Both the position numbers and the translations under genes were made by a program. This document shows positions 8,920-16,954 of a stretch of DNA of 42,522 nucleotides, piece after piece. Position 1 is the first letter of the stretch. Each line of letters begins with the position of its first letter. The notes beneath the pieces were generated by a model. That model did not search any database. It was not told the DNA's origin and saw only the letters and a list, made by a program, of their open reading frames with translations. The DNA comes from Lachnospiraceae bacterium (GTDB lineage: Bacteria > Bacillota > Clostridia > Lachnospirales > Lachnospiraceae), in assembly GCA_030524665.1 (NCBI GenBank), contig JAUNGL010000010.1, positions 1 to 42,522 on the forward strand. The letters run 5' to 3'.

Positions 8920-9849
8920 ATGGAAGAGAGAAAAGGGTTTTTCAAACGTCTGGTAGCAGGACTTGCGAAGACAAGAGATAATATCGTATCCGGAATTGAT
9001 GCGATATTTAATGGATTTTCCAGCATTGACGATGATTTTTACGATGAGATTGAAGAGATCCTGGTGATGGGAGACATTGGAATCAATGCAACGACTTCTA
9101 TTATAGAGGATTTGAAGAATAAGGTGAAGGAACAGAATATCAAGGATCCGACTGAGTGCAAGCATCTCCTAATTGAGAGTATTAAGAACGAAATGAATGT
9201 CGGCGAGACGGCCTATGAGTTCGAGAAACAGAAATCAGTCGTTCTGGTTATCGGTGTGAATGGAGTCGGAAAGACAACGAGTGTCGGAAAGCTCGCAGGC
9301 AAGCTGAAGGATCAGGGAAAGAAGGTTGTACTTGCGGCGGCTGATACTTTCCGCGCAGCGGCAGGAGAGCAGCTGACGGAATGGGCGAGAAGAGCGAATG
9401 TCGATATCATCGGTGGTCAGGAGGGTTCAGATCCGGGAGCTGTCGTCTATGATGCCATAGCGGCAGCCAAGGCAAGAAATGCCGATGTATTGCTGATCGA
9501 TACGGCGGGAAGACTGCATAATAAGAAAAACCTCATGAATGAGCTTGGCAAGATCAACCGCATTCTTGAACGCGAATACAGTGAAGCATTCCGTGAAACA
9601 CTTGTGGTACTGGATGGGACGACAGGGCAGAATGCACTGGCACAGGCAAGGGAATTCAAAGAAGTCGCGGATATCACTGGAATCATCCTGACGAAGCTGG
9701 ATGGTACGGCAAAGGGAGGGATTGCAGTAGCGATCCATTCGGAGCTTGGCATTCCGGTGAAGTATATCGGAGTCGGTGAGACGATCGATGACCTGCAGAA
9801 ATTCAATGCGGATGAGTTTGTGAATGCATTGTTTGATGTGAAGCAGTGA
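8920..9849 (+). CDS. ftsY: Signal recognition particle receptor FtsY
   Basis: This 309-aa SRP-GTPase lacks the long acidic A domain and consists mostly of N and G domains. Motifs are GVNGVGKTTSVGKLAG (from residue 112, GTP-binding P loop), AADTFRAAAGEQL, LIDTAGRLHNKKNLM, ILTKLDGTAKGG and the C-terminal GVGETIDDLQKFNADEFV. It docks the SRP-ribosome complex at the membrane SecYEG site and pairs with Ffh at 26845-28194. GAGAGTG just before ATG 8920 is a moderate ribosome binding site. In many Firmicutes ylxM-ffh follows directly; here about 16.6 kb separates them. Confidence 0.97.
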   Translation: MEERKGFFKRLVAGLAKTRDNIVSGIDAIFNGFSSIDDDFYDEIEEILVMGDIGINATTSIIEDLKNKVKEQNIKDPTECKHLLIESIKNEMNVGETAYEFEKQKSVVLVIGVNGVGKTTSVGKLAGKLKDQGKKVVLAAADTFRAAAGEQLTEWARRANVDIIGGQEGSDPGAVVYDAIAAAKARNADVLLIDTAGRLHNKKNLMNELGKINRILEREYSEAFRETLVVLDGTTGQNALAQAREFKEVADITGIILTKLDGTAKGGIAVAIHSELGIPVKYIGVGETIDDLQKFNADEFVNALFDVKQ

Positions 9850-9973
9850 GAATAGGTCTGGCAGAAGGGGTTCCACGCTCTGCTGTCAGAATATCATTCC
9901 GTGGAGGAGCGGCAGGAAGTACCGGCGTTCTGCGTATGAAATATTAAAAATAATAGAGAAGAAGGACAAGGCT

Positions 9974-11185
9974 ATGCTGACATTGGAGACATTTGAGGAA
10001 GCTTCCGAGTGTGTGAAGCGGGTGATTCAGGAGACAAAGCTGGTATACAGTGAGTATTTCAGCGCTCAGACTGGAAATAAGGTTTATCTGAAGGCTGAGA
10101 ATATGCAGGTGACGGGGGCTTACAAGATCCGCGGCGCTTATTATAAGATCAGCACTCTGACGGATGAGGAGCGGGCGAGAGGGCTGATTACAGCTTCGGC
10201 CGGAAACCACGCGCAGGGGGTTGCGTATGCGGCGAAAGCGTATGGCTGCAAGGCTGTGATTGTGATGCCTGCGACGACTCCGCTTATGAAGGTGAACCGA
10301 ACCAAGAGTTATGGTGCGGAGGTAGTGCTGTACGGAGATGTGTATGATGAAGCGTGCGAGTATGCATACAAGCTGGCGGAGGAACATGGCTATACGTTTA
10401 TTCATCCGTTCGATGACCCGGCAGTGGCGACCGGACAGGGAACGATCGCGATGGAGATTGTGAAGGAGCTGCCGCTTGTGGATTACATCCTTGTGCCGAT
10501 TGGCGGCGGCGGACTTGCTACCGGAATATCTACTCTGGCAAAGCTTCTGAATCCGAAGATCAAGGTTATCGGTGTGGAGCCAGAGGGGGCTGCCTGCATG
10601 AAGGCATCGCTCGCAGCAGGGGAGGTTGTGACTCTGCCGAGTGTGAATACGATTGCTGATGGTACGGCGGTCAAGACACCGGGCAGCCATATTTTTCCAT
10701 ACATTCAGGAGAATATCGATGAGATCATCACAGTCAGCGATGATGAGCTGATTGTGGCTTTCCTGGATATTGTGGAGAATCACAAGATGATCGTGGAGAA
10801 TTCCGGTCTGCTGACGGTAGCGGCGCTGAAGCATCTGGATATGAAGAACAAGAAGATTGTAGCTGTCCTGAGCGGCGGAAATATGGATGTCATCACCATG
10901 GCATCTGTCGTACAGCATGGATTGATCCAGCGTGACCGTATCTTCACGGTATCTGTCCTTCTGCCGGACCGTCCGGGCGAGCTGGTGCGTGTCGCTTCCA
11001 TCATCGCGGAAGAGCAGGGCAATGTCATCAAGCTGGATCACAATCAGTTCGTAAGCACGAACCGGAATGCGGCTGTGGAGCTTACCATCACGATGGAGGC
11101 GTTCGGAACCGATCACAAGGAGAAGATCATCCATGCTCTCGAATCGCATGGCTATACGCCGATCCAGAAGATGGCAAATCTTTGA
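9974..11185 (+). CDS. ilvA: Threonine ammonia-lyase (threonine dehydratase)
   Basis: This 403-aa PLP enzyme converts threonine to 2-oxobutyrate and ammonia. The PLP lysine is Lys51 in GAYKIRGAYYKI. SAGNHAQGVAYAA and the phosphate-binding GGGGLATGI loop follow, as in the fold-type II family. The last ~75 residues (from about 325, DRIFTVSVLLPDRPGELVRVASIIAEE) form a single ACT domain. The length fits the ~400-aa form with one ACT domain rather than the ~510-aa biosynthetic IlvA, so a catabolic role is possible. It is preceded by a 124-bp gap and followed by two terminators, so it is probably a single-gene unit. Confidence 0.9.
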   Translation: MLTLETFEEASECVKRVIQETKLVYSEYFSAQTGNKVYLKAENMQVTGAYKIRGAYYKISTLTDEERARGLITASAGNHAQGVAYAAKAYGCKAVIVMPATTPLMKVNRTKSYGAEVVLYGDVYDEACEYAYKLAEEHGYTFIHPFDDPAVATGQGTIAMEIVKELPLVDYILVPIGGGGLATGISTLAKLLNPKIKVIGVEPEGAACMKASLAAGEVVTLPSVNTIADGTAVKTPGSHIFPYIQENIDEIITVSDDELIVAFLDIVENHKMIVENSGLLTVAALKHLDMKNKKIVAVLSGGNMDVITMASVVQHGLIQRDRIFTVSVLLPDRPGELVRVASIIAEEQGNVIKLDHNQFVSTNRNAAVELTITMEAFGTDHKEKIIHALESHGYTPIQKMANL

Positions 11186-11200
11186 TGAAAAGCAATTTTT

Positions 11201-11230
11201 GTCCCCGAAGCAGGATCTTCGGGGACTTTA
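11201..11230 (+). terminator. Intrinsic terminator after ilvA
   Basis: GTCCCCGAAG (11201-11210) and CTTCGGGGAC (11217-11226) form a perfect 10-bp stem with a 6-nt loop, followed by TTTAT. A run of Ts also precedes the stem. Confidence 0.85.
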
Positions 11231-11249
11231 TCATAATATTCCTTTGGAA

Positions 11250-11281
11250 CGGGCATGCCCCGATGCGGGCTGCCCGCTTTT
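11250..11281 (+). terminator. Second terminator-like hairpin after ilvA
   Basis: CGGGCA plus GCCC (11250-11260, one bulged T) pairs with GGGC plus TGCCCG (11267-11276). This gives a 10-bp G/C stem followed by CTTTT. It insulates the following ABC/two-component operon from ilvA. Confidence 0.6.
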
Positions 11282-11366
11282 GCTGTCTTTGAACTCTGCC
11301 ATTCCCGGGCGAGGAAGAGTGTGCAGTACCTGCAGCGTACTGCGGGTCTTTTCAGAACACCTGAAA

Positions 11367-11382
11367 GTGACAATTTTGTCAC
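11367..11382 (+). promoter_or_regulatory. TGACAA/TTGTCA palindromic operator upstream of ABC exporter operon
   Basis: GTGACAATTTTGTCAC has perfect 7-bp inverted arms around a central TT. It ends 11 bp before the putative -35 box at 11394, the usual place for an activator. From memory, BceR-type response regulators in Bacillus bind inverted repeats of similar form (TGAC..TGTCA), and this operon encodes an OmpR-type regulator. Binding by that regulator is inference. Confidence 0.55.
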
Positions 11383-11393
11383 CCGGCAATTCA

Positions 11394-11421
11394 TTGCAGA
11401 GTCACGAAACGCATGTATCAT
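11394..11421 (+). promoter_or_regulatory. Putative promoter of the ABC exporter/two-component operon
   Basis: TTGCAG (11394-11399) and TATCAT (11416-11421) are spaced 16 bp apart. This is a weak promoter, consistent with a need for an activator at the adjacent palindrome. Confidence 0.4.
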
Positions 11422-11497
11422 AAAAGTATCACAGATATGCAGAGAGAATCAGACAACTGTTTTCATGATAGTTGCTGTCTGAGCAAAAAGGAAAGGA

Positions 11498-12211
11498 ATG
11501 AATATAAGAATGGAAATACTCAGATGTGAAAACCTGACAAAGGTGTACGGGGAAGGCAATACATGCGTCAAAGCACTGGACAATGTTTCTTTTCAGGTAG
11601 AAAAAGGGGAGTTTGTCTCAATCGTAGGCCCTTCCGGGAGCGGAAAATCGACACTGTTGCATATCCTGGGCGGTGTGGATAAGCCGACCGGGGGCAAGGT
11701 CTATATCAATGGAACGGATATCCATGCACTGAAGGAGGACAAGCTCTCTATTTTCCGGCGCAGGCAGATCGGGTTGATCTACCAGTTTTACAATCTGCTT
11801 CCGGTGCTGAATGTCGATGAAAACATTGCACTGCCTCATCTGCTGGATGGAAGAAAGCTGGATCAGGAGCGGCTGGACCAGATTGTGCAGTATATGGGGC
11901 TGACGGAGCGGAGAAACAATCTGCCGAGCCAGCTTTCCGGCGGACAGCAGCAGAGGGTGTCGATCGGACGGGCGCTGTTTCATCATCCGGCGATCATTCT
12001 GGCAGATGAGCCGACCGGGAATCTGGACCGCAATAACGGAGCGGAGATTATCCGGCTGCTGAAGGAGTCGAACCGCATGCAGAAGCAGACGCTGCTGCTC
12101 ATCACACATGATGAGAGCATAGCGCTGCAGGCAGACCGCATGATTTGTATCGAAGACGGCAGAATCACGCGGGATGAGCGTATCCGTATGCTGGGAGGTG
12201 GTCTGTCATGA
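11498..12211 (+). CDS. ABC exporter ATP-binding protein (LolD/MacB/BceA type)
   Basis: This 237-aa ATPase belongs to the family that energises FtsX-like permeases. Walker A is GPSGSGKST, the signature is LSGGQQQRVSIGRAL, Walker B is IILADEPTGNLD, and the switch His lies in LLITHDE. It overlaps the permease start by 4 bp (ATGA), so the two are translationally coupled. The start is uncertain: ATG 11498 follows an AAAAAGG purine run, and ATG 11510 (MEILRCENLTK) is an alternative closer to the family N-terminus. Such ATPases serve antimicrobial-peptide resistance, lipoprotein transport or peptide export; context with a response regulator and kinase favours peptide sensing or defence. Confidence 0.93.
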   Translation: MNIRMEILRCENLTKVYGEGNTCVKALDNVSFQVEKGEFVSIVGPSGSGKSTLLHILGGVDKPTGGKVYINGTDIHALKEDKLSIFRRRQIGLIYQFYNLLPVLNVDENIALPHLLDGRKLDQERLDQIVQYMGLTERRNNLPSQLSGGQQQRVSIGRALFHHPAIILADEPTGNLDRNNGAEIIRLLKESNRMQKQTLLLITHDESIALQADRMICIEDGRITRDERIRMLGGGLS

Positions 12212-14997
12212 GAAACCGGATTGTGTATCATGTCACGTGGCAGTATATGAAACAGAACCGAAAAAGGACGCTGACTGCCTTTTTGGGGATTATCTTTATG
12301 GTACTGCTCATGACCTGTGTGTTTGTGGGAAAAGACACCGCGATTGACTATATGGAACAGGTGGCATCCGCCAAAGATGGTAAATGGCATGTCAGCATGT
12401 ATGATGTTACGGAAAAAGAACTGCAGGCAGTGTCGGAGCTGCCATACGTCCTGGAAACAGCGAAATCAGACAGCTACGGGATGACAGAATTGGAACAGCC
12501 GGCCAATCCGGATAAGCCATATCTGATGGTCAAAGCGTACACAGAACTCTGTTTTGACTGGATGAATATTGAACTGGTGAGCGGGAGACTGCCGGAGCGT
12601 GAGGATGAAATCGTAATCAGCCAGAGCATGCTGGAGGATGGTGCCGCGCTTGCGGAGGGTGATCAGATCCAGGCAGATTTTTTTACAAGGACAATCACGG
12701 GAATCAGCGAGGGAACAAAGACTGTCTTTCCGTTTTATGATATTACAATAGAGTATGGGGAAACCATTGATGTGCCGCAGGACTTTCCATACTTTGCGGA
12801 GAACGACAGCTTCCGGGAAGAGCATCAGATGATTGGAAGACAGCAGAGATATACAGTGGTTGGTGTGATAAAAGCTCCGGGCTTTGAGAAAAAAGACTCT
12901 GCCGGGTATGCGGCAATTACGCGTTATCCGGAAACAGATGGAGCAGGTTCTGGAACCTTCAATCTTTCCATGAAGCTGGATTTGGCTGCCGCACCGCCGT
13001 CCTTTTCGCAGGAACTGCGGGAAATCGGGCAGGGACATGAGATAGATTTTAATGACTACGTGCTGGGATTTTCCGGGAAATCGTCCGATTCGACGATGAA
13101 TACAGTCGCAGGAATGATGTCCGTATTTTTTATTGCGATTATCATGCTGGCTTCCATGTTCCTGATTTATAATGTATTTAATATGTCATTTGAAGAGCGG
13201 AGCCGTTATCTGGGGATGCTCTCATCCGTGGGGGCGACCGGAAAACAGAAACGGAGCAGCGTGTATTTTGAAGCTTTTTTCCTGCTTGTGTTTGCACTGC
13301 CGCTTGGCATTCTGGCAGGCTTTGGAACAGTAAAAATCGGAATGATGCTGCTTCAGCCATTTATCGGAACCTTCATGCAGCTGTCAGATCAGGTGAAGCA
13401 ATGTCCGGTTACACTGCACATTTCCGGTACGGGATTGCTTCTGACGCTTGCGGTCAGTATCGTTACCGTATTGCTTTCTGCTTATCTTCCGGCCAGAAAG
13501 ATCGGAAAAATCGGTCCGATTGAATGCATCCGGGGAAATACGGAGCGGAAAAGAAGACAGTATCCGATGAATCGCAGAAGGATCCGGCTTATGGGAGCTG
13601 AAGGGCTGATTGCGGGAAATTCGCTGAAGTATCAGAGAAAGAAAACGAGAGGCATTATCGGAGCTGCTGCGGTTTTTATGGTTATTTTGGTTGTCACAGC
13701 GTTTGGTACAAAGACTGTCACGCGTCTGGTCACTTACCGGATGATAGATTCGGAAAACGTGATGATTAACAGCGAGGGCTGGGATTATTCATTTGGAACA
13801 ATCGGAGCCAGTCCGGAAGAATATGAGGATATAAAACAGGAGATCCTGAGGGATGAAGGGGTAGAGGCTGTACAGGAATGGCGTGACGCAATGTTTGTCG
13901 GCAGTGTTCCGCAGGAGACTCTGGGGAGTGAATACTGGGAAGCTCTTCACAAAATATTTAATCTTTACTATCACAGGGAACTGAGTGATCAGGAATTTGA
14001 GGAGATATTTGGGGGAGGTCCTTCGGTGATGAGCGTACTTGCGGTGGAACCGGAGATCTTTCAGGAGATCGCGCAGCGGACAGATACGGATATGGAACTG
14101 CTGGCAGAGTCAGATGATCCGGCGGCGATTGTAGTTCAGGACGGAGAGATGTCCACAAGTACCTGGAGTGTGCAGGGAATGGAGCCAGAGCGGTTCCAGT
14201 TCTTTCAGATCGGGAAAATGACAGATCTGGAGAAGGGGGAGCTTTTACCGATGAGTCTTTATTCGGTCACGGAAGATGCACAGGTTGATTTTCCGCTTCG
14301 GATCGTGGGATACGCTTCGAATGAGCAGCTGAAGAAATATGTGACATTTCATTCTCAGGAGCTGTGGGTGATCGTGAGCCTTGATACCGCTGATCAGATC
14401 GACAGGATTTTGATGGATACGGAGAGCCAGACCCGCAATTACAATCTGATGACGAAATCCCTGTACCTGCGTATGAATGATCAGGATACCGGGCTTGCGG
14501 AACGGCTGCAGGAGTTGTCAGACCAGTCGAATGATTATTATTTCGGAAGGCCTTCCATGAGCAAAGATTTTGCCGAATCGATCAACAGTATCATACGGAT
14601 TCTCCTGTATTGCTTTGTGCTCCTGACTTCCGTGATCTGCCTTCTGAACCTGTACAATGCGATCCGGGGCAGAATTGCAGGCCGGAAACGGGAATTTGCA
14701 GTCATGATGTCCGTGGGTATGACATCGCGGCAAATCGAGAAAATGCTGCTGTACGAGTGTGCGGGAATCCTGCTGCAAAGTGTACTGTGTGCTGTGGTTG
14801 TTTCCACTCCGATCGTCCTCTTCCTGAAAAAAGAACTGATTGGGCTGTTTGGTTACGTGACGGTAGCTTTCCCGTGGTGGATTTATCTGGCGGCAGCCGG
14901 GATCGCGGTTGTGGTTGTAGTAGTGCTGACATTGTCCTGCTATCGCAGGGAGAAAATGGAAAATATACTTGAGAATGTCAGGAGTGAGAGTGTATAA
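12208..14997 (+). CDS. ABC transporter permease with two FtsX-like domains
   Basis: This 929-aa permease shows a duplicated plan. TM1 (about residues 20-40) is followed by an extracellular domain of ~250 residues, then three TM segments near 298-320, 350-378 and 405-425. A second set has TM5 near 478-497, another extracellular domain of ~290 residues, and three TM segments near 798-820, 850-873 and 885-910. Each TM triplet resembles an FtsX domain (SVGATGKQKRSS and SVGMTSRQIEKM after the first helix of each triplet). This differs from BceB-type permeases, which have ten TMs and one external domain. The substrate is unknown. It is coupled to the preceding ATPase and followed 32 bp later by the response regulator. 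Confidence 0.9.
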   Translation: MRNRIVYHVTWQYMKQNRKRTLTAFLGIIFMVLLMTCVFVGKDTAIDYMEQVASAKDGKWHVSMYDVTEKELQAVSELPYVLETAKSDSYGMTELEQPANPDKPYLMVKAYTELCFDWMNIELVSGRLPEREDEIVISQSMLEDGAALAEGDQIQADFFTRTITGISEGTKTVFPFYDITIEYGETIDVPQDFPYFAENDSFREEHQMIGRQQRYTVVGVIKAPGFEKKDSAGYAAITRYPETDGAGSGTFNLSMKLDLAAAPPSFSQELREIGQGHEIDFNDYVLGFSGKSSDSTMNTVAGMMSVFFIAIIMLASMFLIYNVFNMSFEERSRYLGMLSSVGATGKQKRSSVYFEAFFLLVFALPLGILAGFGTVKIGMMLLQPFIGTFMQLSDQVKQCPVTLHISGTGLLLTLAVSIVTVLLSAYLPARKIGKIGPIECIRGNTERKRRQYPMNRRRIRLMGAEGLIAGNSLKYQRKKTRGIIGAAAVFMVILVVTAFGTKTVTRLVTYRMIDSENVMINSEGWDYSFGTIGASPEEYEDIKQEILRDEGVEAVQEWRDAMFVGSVPQETLGSEYWEALHKIFNLYYHRELSDQEFEEIFGGGPSVMSVLAVEPEIFQEIAQRTDTDMELLAESDDPAAIVVQDGEMSTSTWSVQGMEPERFQFFQIGKMTDLEKGELLPMSLYSVTEDAQVDFPLRIVGYASNEQLKKYVTFHSQELWVIVSLDTADQIDRILMDTESQTRNYNLMTKSLYLRMNDQDTGLAERLQELSDQSNDYYFGRPSMSKDFAESINSIIRILLYCFVLLTSVICLLNLYNAIRGRIAGRKREFAVMMSVGMTSRQIEKMLLYECAGILLQSVLCAVVVSTPIVLFLKKELIGLFGYVTVAFPWWIYLAAAGIAVVVVVVLTLSCYRREKMENILENVRSESV

Positions 14998-15029
14998 TCG
15001 AGAATAAAAGAGGATTGCGGGGAGTGGAG

Positions 15030-15707
15030 ATGACAGTTCTGGTGGTAGAAGACGATGCGATTATTCTGGAGGGCTTGCAGTATTCTCTGATGCAGGAACA
15101 ATATGAAGTATTGACGGCCCGCACACAGGCAGAGGCATTTGGGATTTTGAAAAGCAGCATTCATCTGGATATCTGCCTGCTGGATGTCATGCTGCCGGAT
15201 GGGGATGGCTTCGCTATCTGCCGGGAAATACGGAAAAACAGCAATGTCCCGATTCTGTTTCTGACGGCCTGTGACGATGAGATCCATACGGTCATGGCAC
15301 TGGAGCAGGGGGCGGACGATTATATCGCAAAGCCATTCCGCATCCGGGAGCTTCTGGCGAGAATGAAAGCGATTCTGAGGCGTACTTCAGGAAGTGCGCC
15401 GGAATCATCTGTGATCACGGTTGGGAGCAACCAGATTAATTTACAGACGGGGAAGGTCTATTCCGGTAATGAAGAGATCGTGCTGACTGCGATGGAGTAC
15501 AAGTTGCTCTTGATTTTCCTGAATCACAGGGGACAGAATCTGTCCAGACAGCAGATCCTGAACGATATCTGGGATGATGTGGGAGATTTTGTCAATGACA
15601 ATACGCTGAGCGTGTATATCAAGCGTCTCCGGAAGAAGCTGGGAGATTCCGAGGAGAATCAGTTCATCAAAACCGTGCGGGGAATCGGCTACCGGATGGA
15701 GAAGTAG
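15030..15707 (+). CDS. OmpR/PhoB-family response regulator
   Basis: This 225-aa regulator has an N-terminal receiver domain (VVEDD at residues 5-9, phospho-acceptor Asp52 in LLDVMLPDGDGF, the FLTA strand, Lys in DDYIAKPF). A C-terminal winged-helix DNA-binding domain follows (TAMEYKLLLIFLNHRGQNLSRQQIL, then VNDNTLSVYIKRLRKKLG and VRGIGYRME). ATG 15030 with GGGGAG just upstream is preferred over the TTG at 15015. It is expected to be phosphorylated by the kinase encoded 9 bp downstream and to control the adjacent ABC genes, possibly through the palindrome at 11367-11382. Confidence 0.95.
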   Translation: MTVLVVEDDAIILEGLQYSLMQEQYEVLTARTQAEAFGILKSSIHLDICLLDVMLPDGDGFAICREIRKNSNVPILFLTACDDEIHTVMALEQGADDYIAKPFRIRELLARMKAILRRTSGSAPESSVITVGSNQINLQTGKVYSGNEEIVLTAMEYKLLLIFLNHRGQNLSRQQILNDIWDDVGDFVNDNTLSVYIKRLRKKLGDSEENQFIKTVRGIGYRMEK

Positions 15708-15716
15708 GGATGCAGG

Positions 15717-16703
15717 ATGGAGATTATCATACAAATTTTTATATCGGGGCTTATTTTGCTGCTCTGTATCCTGATTCGGGATGTGCAGGTGATATGCTGG
15801 ATCGTCGGGACCGGTATGATCCTGCTGGTTGGTGTATCAGTAATTGCGCACAGGATCAGAGAAAAACGGCTGGAAGATCTGACAATGTATCTGATGAAGG
15901 TGCAGGACCGTCTGGATCTGCCGGAGATGAAAAGCTGCGGAGAAGGAAATATCGGAATTCTGCAGAGCGAGATCTACAAACTAGTGGCATTGCTGCAGGA
16001 ACAGTCGTCCAGTGCGGTGAAAGAGAATACGTATCTGTCCCGGATGTTGTCGGATATTTCACATCAGATCAAGACGCCGCTGACGTCAATCACGATCATG
16101 ACGGATCTGTTGAAGAGTCCGGAGCTGCCGGACGGGAAGCGCCTGGAATTTGCCGCCAGAATCGAGCAGCAGGCGAACCGGATTACGTGGCTGGTGAGGA
16201 ATCTCCTGACACTTTCCCAGTTGGAAGCGGATATGCTGAAGCTGAAAAAAGAACATGTAAATATAAAAGTACTTCTGGCGAAGGCAATGGAACCATTTGA
16301 AATTATGGCTGAGGTGAAGGAAATAGAGCTGACAGTGCATGTGGATCCGGATATTCAGATCATTTGCGACGAGCATTGGACAACAGAAGCAATTTCCAAT
16401 ATCATCAAAAATTGCATCGAGCATACACCGCCGGGAGGAAGTGTTACGATTACGGCAGACCAGAATAATTTTTCAACCAACATTTATATCAGGGATACGG
16501 GCGAGGGGATTGAGAAAGAGCAGCTTAGTCATATTTTTGAACGTTTTTACAAGGGAGAAAATGCTTCCGAAAACAGTGTCGGGATCGGGCTTGCCATGTC
16601 ACGTCAGCTCATCCTGCAGCAAAACGGGATGATCGATGTGATGAGCGAAAAAGGGAAGGGAACCGCCTTTCATATCAAATTGTACTCGGAGATCAATGTG
16701 TAA
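15717..16703 (+). CDS. Sensor histidine kinase, intramembrane-sensing type
   Basis: This is a 328-aa membrane kinase. Two N-terminal TM helices (about residues 3-20 and 25-44) are separated by only a few residues, so there is almost no external sensor domain. This is the layout of BceS-like kinases that sense through their partner ABC transporter. The H box is SDISHQIKTPLTS (His116), the N box ISNIIKNCIEHTPPGG, G1 DTGEGIEKEQL, F box FERFYKGE and G2 GIGLAMSRQL. A 196-aa frame over the same DNA (15710-16300) is a shadow. The order ATPase, permease, regulator, kinase suggests one autoregulated module. Confidence 0.94.
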   Translation: MEIIIQIFISGLILLLCILIRDVQVICWIVGTGMILLVGVSVIAHRIREKRLEDLTMYLMKVQDRLDLPEMKSCGEGNIGILQSEIYKLVALLQEQSSSAVKENTYLSRMLSDISHQIKTPLTSITIMTDLLKSPELPDGKRLEFAARIEQQANRITWLVRNLLTLSQLEADMLKLKKEHVNIKVLLAKAMEPFEIMAEVKEIELTVHVDPDIQIICDEHWTTEAISNIIKNCIEHTPPGGSVTITADQNNFSTNIYIRDTGEGIEKEQLSHIFERFYKGENASENSVGIGLAMSRQLILQQNGMIDVMSEKGKGTAFHIKLYSEINV

Positions 16704-16779
16704 GCTGGATACGGTGTGATTGTTCGCGGGACAGCTACTCAGTGAATGATCACATACGGTTGAATGCGGGCGAGTGAAA

Positions 16780-16807
16780 TGACAAATTATGGTTGACAAT
16801 TTGTCAA
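16780..16807 (+). promoter_or_regulatory. Palindromic operator over the -35 box of the peptide/pyroglutamate operon
   Basis: TTGACAATTTGTCAA (16793-16807) is a perfect 15-bp palindrome with a central T, and its left half is the -35 hexamer itself. A further TGACAAATT (16780-16788) is the exact inverse complement of AATTTGTCA (16798-16806), so two nested inverted repeats share the right arm. Position over the -35 box suggests repression, but a regulator cannot be named from sequence. Confidence 0.65.
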
Positions 16808-16822
16808 AAGTTGTTTTATAAT
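16793..16822 (+). promoter_or_regulatory. Consensus promoter for the peptide transporter/pyroglutamate operon
   Basis: TTGACA (16793-16798) and TATAAT (16817-16822) are spaced 18 bp apart. Both hexamers are perfect. Transcription should start near 16829, leaving a leader of about 125 nt before the substrate-binding protein. Confidence 0.8.
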
Positions 16823-16839
16823 ATCTAACAGCATGCGAT

Positions 16840-16877
16840 GGGGCACTTTATTTCCACAGAAAGTGCCCCCTTTTATT
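16840..16877 (+). terminator. Terminator-like hairpin in the leader of the peptide operon
   Basis: GGGGCACTTT (16840-16849) and AAAGTGCCCC (16860-16869) form a perfect 10-bp stem with a 10-nt loop, followed by CTTTTATTT. It lies only ~11 nt after the predicted transcription start and 78 bp before the gene. It may end transcripts from the upstream kinase gene, act as a leader attenuator, or end a short RNA of about 50 nt. Confidence 0.75.
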
Positions 16878-16954
16878 TCATCAGAGAGTTTAGAACATCA
16901 CAGTGAGACCGCAGGAAAACTCTGACGAAGTAAAGCAGAAAAGGAGGATAAGGA

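Noticed and set aside
9944..11149. 401-aa minus-strand open frame opposite ilvA
   Set aside because: It is the exact antisense of a clear threonine ammonia-lyase, has no ribosome binding site and its His/Arg/Leu-rich sequence is typical of a shadow frame.
11255..11482. 75-aa plus-strand frame in the gap before the ABC exporter operon
   Set aside because: It covers the second terminator, the palindrome and the putative promoter, and has no ribosome binding site.
15710..16300. 196-aa plus-strand frame overlapping the histidine kinase
   Set aside because: The kinase frame at 15717-16703 carries all kinase boxes; the other frame has no recognisable domain.
16716..16753. TGTGAT / ATCACA pair resembling a CRP site
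   Set aside because: The half-sites are about 26 bp apart, far more than the spacing of a CRP-type operator; likely chance or a weak hairpin after the kinase gene.
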